Positions 60,074-64,000 of a DNA stretch of 64,000 nucleotides are shown here, in pieces. A program made the translations under genes and the position numbers. The stretch is taken from assembly GCF_900112675.1 (NCBI RefSeq), contig NZ_FOMQ01000001.1:248001-312000 (forward strand), written 5' to 3'. Below the pieces are notes generated by a model that was not told the origin of the DNA, did not search any database, and was given only the letters and a program-made list of their open reading frames with translations. The stretch comes from Paracidovorax konjaci. GTDB lineage: Bacteria; Pseudomonadota; Gammaproteobacteria; Burkholderiales; Burkholderiaceae_C. Each line of letters begins with the position of its first letter. Position 1 is the first letter of the stretch.

Positions 60074-61030
60074 ATGACAACAAAAAACTTTGCATTTGTG
60101 TTTCCCGGTCAGGGCTCCCAGTCCGTGGGCATGCTCGATGCCTGGGAGAATCATCCCGCAGTGGTCGCTTCCCTTGAGGAAGCTTCCGAGGCGTTGAGCG
60201 AGGACATCGGCCGCCTGATCCATGACGGGCCCAAGGAAGCACTGGCGCTCACGACCAACACCCAGCCTGTCATGCTGGTGGCGGGTGTGGCTGCCTGGAG
60301 GGTCTGGCTGGCGGAAGGGGGTCCTATGCCTGCGGCGGTCGCGGGCCACTCCCTCGGAGAGTACTCGGCACTGGTGGCGGCAGGCGTTCTCACCTTGGCC
60401 CAGGCGGCTCCGCTGGTGCGACTGCGCGCGGCTGCCATGCAGGAGGCCGTGCCCGTGGGGGCTGGAGCAATGGCTGCGATCCTGGGCCTGCCGGCCTCGA
60501 AAGTCGTTGCCGGTTGCTTGGAGGCGTGCGATACGTTCGGCGCCGGTTCCGGGGACGTGGTGGAAGCGGTGAACTTCAACGATCCCGTTCAGACGGTGAT
60601 CGCCGGCACCAAGGCGGGCGTCGAGAAAGCCTGCGAGATGCTCAAGGCGGCAGGAGCCAAGCGCGCTTTGCCGCTGCCTGTTTCTGCGCCTTTCCATTCC
60701 AGCCTGATGAAGCCCGCTGCGGAAAAGCTGCGTGCGGCCCTGGCGGAACTGGCGTTCGAGGCGCCCCGTATCCCGGTGGTCAACAACATCGATGTGGCGG
60801 TCGTCCAGGAGGCCGCGGCAATCCGCGACGCGCTTTATCGGCAGGCTTTCGGCCCGGTGCGGTGGGTGGAGTGCATCGGTGCACTGCAGGCCCGCGGCGT
60901 CACGCATGTGGTGGAGTGCGGTCCTGGCAAAGTGTTGTCAGGCTTGACCAAGCGGATCGACGCAGCGCTGGTCGCGGCTTCCGTGTCCGACCCGGCCTCG
61001 CTTCGGGAAACCCTTGAACTGCTGGCATAA
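60074..61030 (+). CDS. fabD: Malonyl-CoA:ACP transacylase
   Basis: Protein of 318 residues. Catalytic Ser93 in GHSLGEYSALV, start FAFVFPGQGSQSVGM, FNDPVQTVIAG, and SAPFHSSLMKPA with the catalytic His. It loads malonyl groups on ACP. It sits in standard order between fabH and fabG; 3 bases separate it from fabG. Confidence 0.97.
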   Translation: MTTKNFAFVFPGQGSQSVGMLDAWENHPAVVASLEEASEALSEDIGRLIHDGPKEALALTTNTQPVMLVAGVAAWRVWLAEGGPMPAAVAGHSLGEYSALVAAGVLTLAQAAPLVRLRAAAMQEAVPVGAGAMAAILGLPASKVVAGCLEACDTFGAGSGDVVEAVNFNDPVQTVIAGTKAGVEKACEMLKAAGAKRALPLPVSAPFHSSLMKPAAEKLRAALAELAFEAPRIPVVNNIDVAVVQEAAAIRDALYRQAFGPVRWVECIGALQARGVTHVVECGPGKVLSGLTKRIDAALVAASVSDPASLRETLELLA

Positions 61031-61033
61031 GCA

Positions 61034-61798
61034 ATGAGCACCATGTCTACCCAAAACACAACCACCTCCGTGCCTCAGATTGCCCTGGTGACGGGTGCAT
61101 CCCGCGGCATTGGCGCCGCGATCGCCGCGGAACTGGCTGCCCGCGGTTACCGCGTGATCGGCACTGCGACGACCGAAGACGGCGCGCAGCGCATCACGCA
61201 AGCCCTGGCGGGCCACGAAGGCTGCCGGGGTGCGGCGCTCGATGTCAATGACGCCGCATCGCTGGATGCATTGGTGGATGGCATCGTGAAGGAACAAGGT
61301 GCATTGCACGTGCTCGTCAACAATGCGGGCATCACGCGCGACCAGATCGCCATGCGCATGAAGGACGACGATTGGGATGCCGTACTGGACACGAACCTGA
61401 AAGCGGTTTTCCGCGCCAGTCGTGCCGTCATGCGTCCGATGATGAAGCAGCGGTTCGGCCGCATCATCAACATCACGAGTGTGGTGGGTGCTTCGGGAAA
61501 TCCAGGGCAGGCCAACTATGCGGCGGCCAAGGCAGGGGTGGCTGGAATGACCCGATCATTGGCCAGAGAACTGGGAAGCCGTGGCATCACCGTCAATTGC
61601 GTGGCCCCCGGTTTCATTCGCACCGACATGACCGCGGAACTCTCCGATGAGCAGCACAAGGCGCTGCAGGCCCAGATTCCGCTGGGGCACATGGGGCAGC
61701 CTTCGGACATCGCACAGGCTGTCGCCTACTTGGCTTCTGCTGGTGCGGGCTATGTGACGGGCCAGGAGTTGCACGTCAATGGCGGCATGTACATGTAA
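61034..61798 (+). CDS. fabG: 3-oxoacyl-ACP reductase
   Basis: Protein of 254 residues. Short-chain dehydrogenase: VTGASRGIGAAIA (NADPH), NNAGITRD, Ser in INITSVVGASG, Tyr and Lys in NYAAAKAGVAG. Reduces 3-oxoacyl-ACP in the elongation cycle. The start may be 61034 or the in-frame ATG at 61043; the first codons are not conserved. Directly after fabD. Confidence 0.96.
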   Translation: MSTMSTQNTTTSVPQIALVTGASRGIGAAIAAELAARGYRVIGTATTEDGAQRITQALAGHEGCRGAALDVNDAASLDALVDGIVKEQGALHVLVNNAGITRDQIAMRMKDDDWDAVLDTNLKAVFRASRAVMRPMMKQRFGRIINITSVVGASGNPGQANYAAAKAGVAGMTRSLARELGSRGITVNCVAPGFIRTDMTAELSDEQHKALQAQIPLGHMGQPSDIAQAVAYLASAGAGYVTGQELHVNGGMYM

Positions 61799-61862
61799 TT
61801 GAAGCAAGTTAACGCCGATTCTTCCGCGCGGCAGGCCATTTCGGGGTGTATCTCGATACGGC

Positions 61863-62141
<279 letters not shown>

Positions 62142-62206
62142 TTCCGGTCTTCGTTTCTCTCGGGTCGAATGTTCGATCCGAAATCAGCACGAAAGAGTCT
62201 TAGCGC

Positions 62207-63451
62207 ATGAGCCGTCGTCGCGTTGTCGTGACCGGCCTGGGTTGCATTACCCCCGTCGGTAACACGGTGGCGGAAGCCTGGGCACACATCCTTGCCGGTC
62301 AGTCCGGCATCGACCTCATCACCAAGTTCGATGCTTCGAACTTTGCCTGCAGGATCGCTGGCGAGGTCAAGGGTTTCGACCTGAATGCCTATATCAGTGC
62401 CAAAGATGCGCGCACGATGGACAGCTTCATCCACTATGGCATCGCTGCAGCAGACGAGGCTGTGCGCGATGCAGGCTTGCCGACGGGCGATGCCCTGGAT
62501 GAAGATATGGCCAGTCGTATCGGTTGCATCATCGGCTCGGGTATCGGTGGGTTGCCGCTGATCGAGAACACGCACGCGGAACTCGAGAACCGCGGCCCCC
62601 GCCGGATCACGCCCTTTTTCGTGCCGGCTTCCATCATCAACATGGTGGCGGGGCATGTGTCGATGCGGTTCGGGTTCAAGGGCCCCAACCTGTCGGTGGT
62701 CACGGCTTGCACCACGGGTCTCCATTGCATCGGTGAGGGCGCTCGCAAGATCGAATATGGCGATGCGGATGTCATCGTCGCTGGCGGGACGGAATCCACC
62801 GTCTCTCCTCTGGGAGTTGGAGGCTTCGCAGCCATGCGGGCTCTTTCCACGCGCAACGACGATCCGAAGACGGCGTCGCGCCCATGGGACAAGGACCGCG
62901 ATGGTTTCGTGCTCGGCGAAGGGGCGGGTGTCTTGGTGCTGGAAGAATACGAGCATGCAAAAGCCCGTGGTGCCAAGATCTATGCGGAGCTGTGCGGCTA
63001 TGGCATGAGTGCCGATGCGGGACACATGACCGCTCCCAGCATGGACGGCCCACGCCGTTCGATGTTGGCGGCGCTTCGCAATGCAGGCATCAATGCCGAC
63101 GAGGTCGATTACCTGAATGCCCATGGTACGTCGACCCCGCTGGGTGATTTGAATGAAACCAACGCCATCAAGGCGGCGCTGGGCGACCATGCCAAACACA
63201 TGGTGGTGAGTTCGACCAAGTCGATGACCGGGCATTTGCTCGGAGGCGCTGGCGGCATCGAAAGCGTTTTCACCGTCCTCGCGCTGCGTGATCAGAAGGC
63301 TCCTCCGACGATCAACATCTTCGAGCAGGATCCCGAGTGCGATCTGGATTACTGCGCCAACACGGCCCGCGACATGAAGATGGATATTGCCGTGAAGAAC
63401 AACTTCGGCTTTGGCGGAACGAACGGCACGTTGGTGTTCCGACGGGTCTGA
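62207..63451 (+). CDS. fabF: 3-oxoacyl-ACP synthase II
   Basis: Protein of 414 residues. Catalytic Cys in [14 protein letters not shown], His residues in [11 protein letters not shown] and [13 protein letters not shown], end [12 protein letters not shown]. It elongates acyl-ACP, notably palmitoleate to cis-vaccenate. Last gene of the fab cluster; 65 bp after acpP. Confidence 0.97.
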   Translation: MSRRRVVVTGLGCITPVGNTVAEAWAHILAGQSGIDLITKFDASNFACRIAGEVKGFDLNAYISAKDARTMDSFIHYGIAAADEAVRDAGLPTGDALDEDMASRIGCIIGSGIGGLPLIENTHAELENRGPRRITPFFVPASIINMVAGHVSMRFGFKGPNLSVVTACTTGLHCIGEGARKIEYGDADVIVAGGTESTVSPLGVGGFAAMRALSTRNDDPKTASRPWDKDRDGFVLGEGAGVLVLEEYEHAKARGAKIYAELCGYGMSADAGHMTAPSMDGPRRSMLAALRNAGINADEVDYLNAHGTSTPLGDLNETNAIKAALGDHAKHMVVSSTKSMTGHLLGGAGGIESVFTVLALRDQKAPPTINIFEQDPECDLDYCANTARDMKMDIAVKNNFGFGGTNGTLVFRRV

Positions 63452-63502
63452 CGCCCTGGTTGTTGTAGGTTCACGGAACCTTATCGAACCCTGCCGGGCT
63501 CC

Positions 63503-64000
63503 ATGGCGTCTTTCATCAGGGAGCAGCATGCGCCTGCTGTGCAGTACCCTTTTGGTGCCGGTCGCATTCTGCGGCAGTGGGTGCTGGGAGTCGGGGTAGC
63601 CAGTTTTGCCATGCTTTGGCTCTGGCTGCTGTCGGTGGGGGAGTCGTCCGACTGGCGATCCCTGTGGGCCTTTGCTCTGTGGGCCGTCAGCTCCGGGGCT
63701 GCCTGGTTCGCGGTAGTGAAAGGGCCGTCAGGCATGCTGGCATGGGATGGCCTCCAGTGGTCCCTGGAATGCGGAGAGGCACGCCCCTGGGTGAACTGCC
63801 GGTTGGAAGTCCTTCTGGATATCCAGCGTTTCATGCTCGTGCGCCTCACATCTATGCAGGGCCGACGGATATGGCTGAGCCTGGAGTCAGGGCATGGTTC
63901 TGCCGAGTGGAGCGCTCTGCGCCGTGCGGTATATTCGCGGCCCAAACGGGAGCCCGCTGTCGAGGGTCCGACGACCCCTCCTGCTCATCGCTCCGATGCG
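63503..64000 (+). CDS. Unknown membrane protein, right end outside the window
   Basis: The frame is open from an in-frame TAG at 63467 to the window end with no stop, giving at least 166 residues from the ATG at 63503. Two hydrophobic helices are seen at about residues 24-45 (RQWVLGVGVASFAMLWLWLLS) and 50-72, then a soluble beta-rich part with LECGEARPWVNCRLEVLLD and RRIWLSLESG and a polar tail. A basic-charge, two-helix protein after fabF recalls the short YgfX/CptA-like membrane proteins found ahead of rpoE in related genomes; I do not claim that identity. RBS weak. Confidence 0.7.
   Translation, partial: MASFIREQHAPAVQYPFGAGRILRQWVLGVGVASFAMLWLWLLSVGESSDWRSLWAFALWAVSSGAAWFAVVKGPSGMLAWDGLQWSLECGEARPWVNCRLEVLLDIQRFMLVRLTSMQGRRIWLSLESGHGSAEWSALRRAVYSRPKREPAVEGPTTPPAHRSDA

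Overview
The window looks like a chromosomal segment of a high-GC betaproteobacterium of the family Comamonadaceae, most likely close to Acidovorax. This rests on codon and base use, the fabH-fabD-fabG-acpP-fabF cluster preceded by rpmF-plsX, the long QueF, the H-NS type, the argD/argF/DUF3579/rpsT/murJ neighbourhood, and a dispersed stem-loop repeat of a kind I recall from Comamonadaceae. I see no tRNA or rRNA gene, insertion sequence, CRISPR array or prophage. Most of the window is ordinary core genome; the accessory-looking parts are about 11.7-12.7 kb and 35.6-36.7 kb.

Layout. 1-7 kb: the end of a glycosidase-like gene, adenine deaminase, a lipoprotein of the penicillin/AHL-acylase family, a 2-hydroxyacid dehydrogenase and a BMP-type binding protein. 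7-11.7 kb: a CzcE-like periplasmic protein divergent from a metal-type two-component system (with a perfect 14-bp-arm palindrome between them), guanine deaminase overlapping the kinase gene, and dCTP deaminase. 11.9-16.6 kb: two unknown small proteins, a YpfJ-like zinc peptidase, a RhlE-type helicase, ApaH and an H-NS-family protein. 17-26 kb: aconitase A and two large tandem GGDEF-EAL proteins. 26-32.5 kb: a FAD monooxygenase and the kynurenine operon (kynB-kynU-kynA-MFS) with its Lrp-type regulator kynR. 33-35.6 kb: Fur-boxed feoA-feoB with a Cys-rich small membrane protein. 35.6-36.7 kb: a candidate peptidoglycan-amidase effector and exported immunity partner in lower-GC DNA. 36.7-48.2 kb: HD hydrolase, argF, argD, DUF3579, malate:quinone oxidoreductase, rpsT, murJ, SirB1-type protein, queF, a 2OG-Fe(II) oxygenase and yaaA. 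48.3-64 kb: rne divergent from rluC, a HAD phosphatase, a Rieske protein and an S49 peptidase; then a tetrapyrrole-methylase-like protein and YceF/Maf divergent from DUF177-rpmF-plsX-fabHDG-acpP-fabF; and an unknown membrane protein open at the right edge.

How they work together. The last block is the classic ribosome/RNA-decay and fatty-acid initiation region. The kyn cluster converts tryptophan to anthranilate. The deaminases and BMP protein point to purine salvage. feoAB imports ferrous iron. The most notable non-gene signal is a roughly 60-bp stem-loop repeat present five times, four between genes and once in frame inside the aconitase coding sequence. A second recurring signal is a -10-like hexamer placed only 6-7 bases before a start codon (murJ, the DUF177 gene, the SirB1-type gene, the response regulator and the FAD monooxygenase), suggesting leaderless transcripts.
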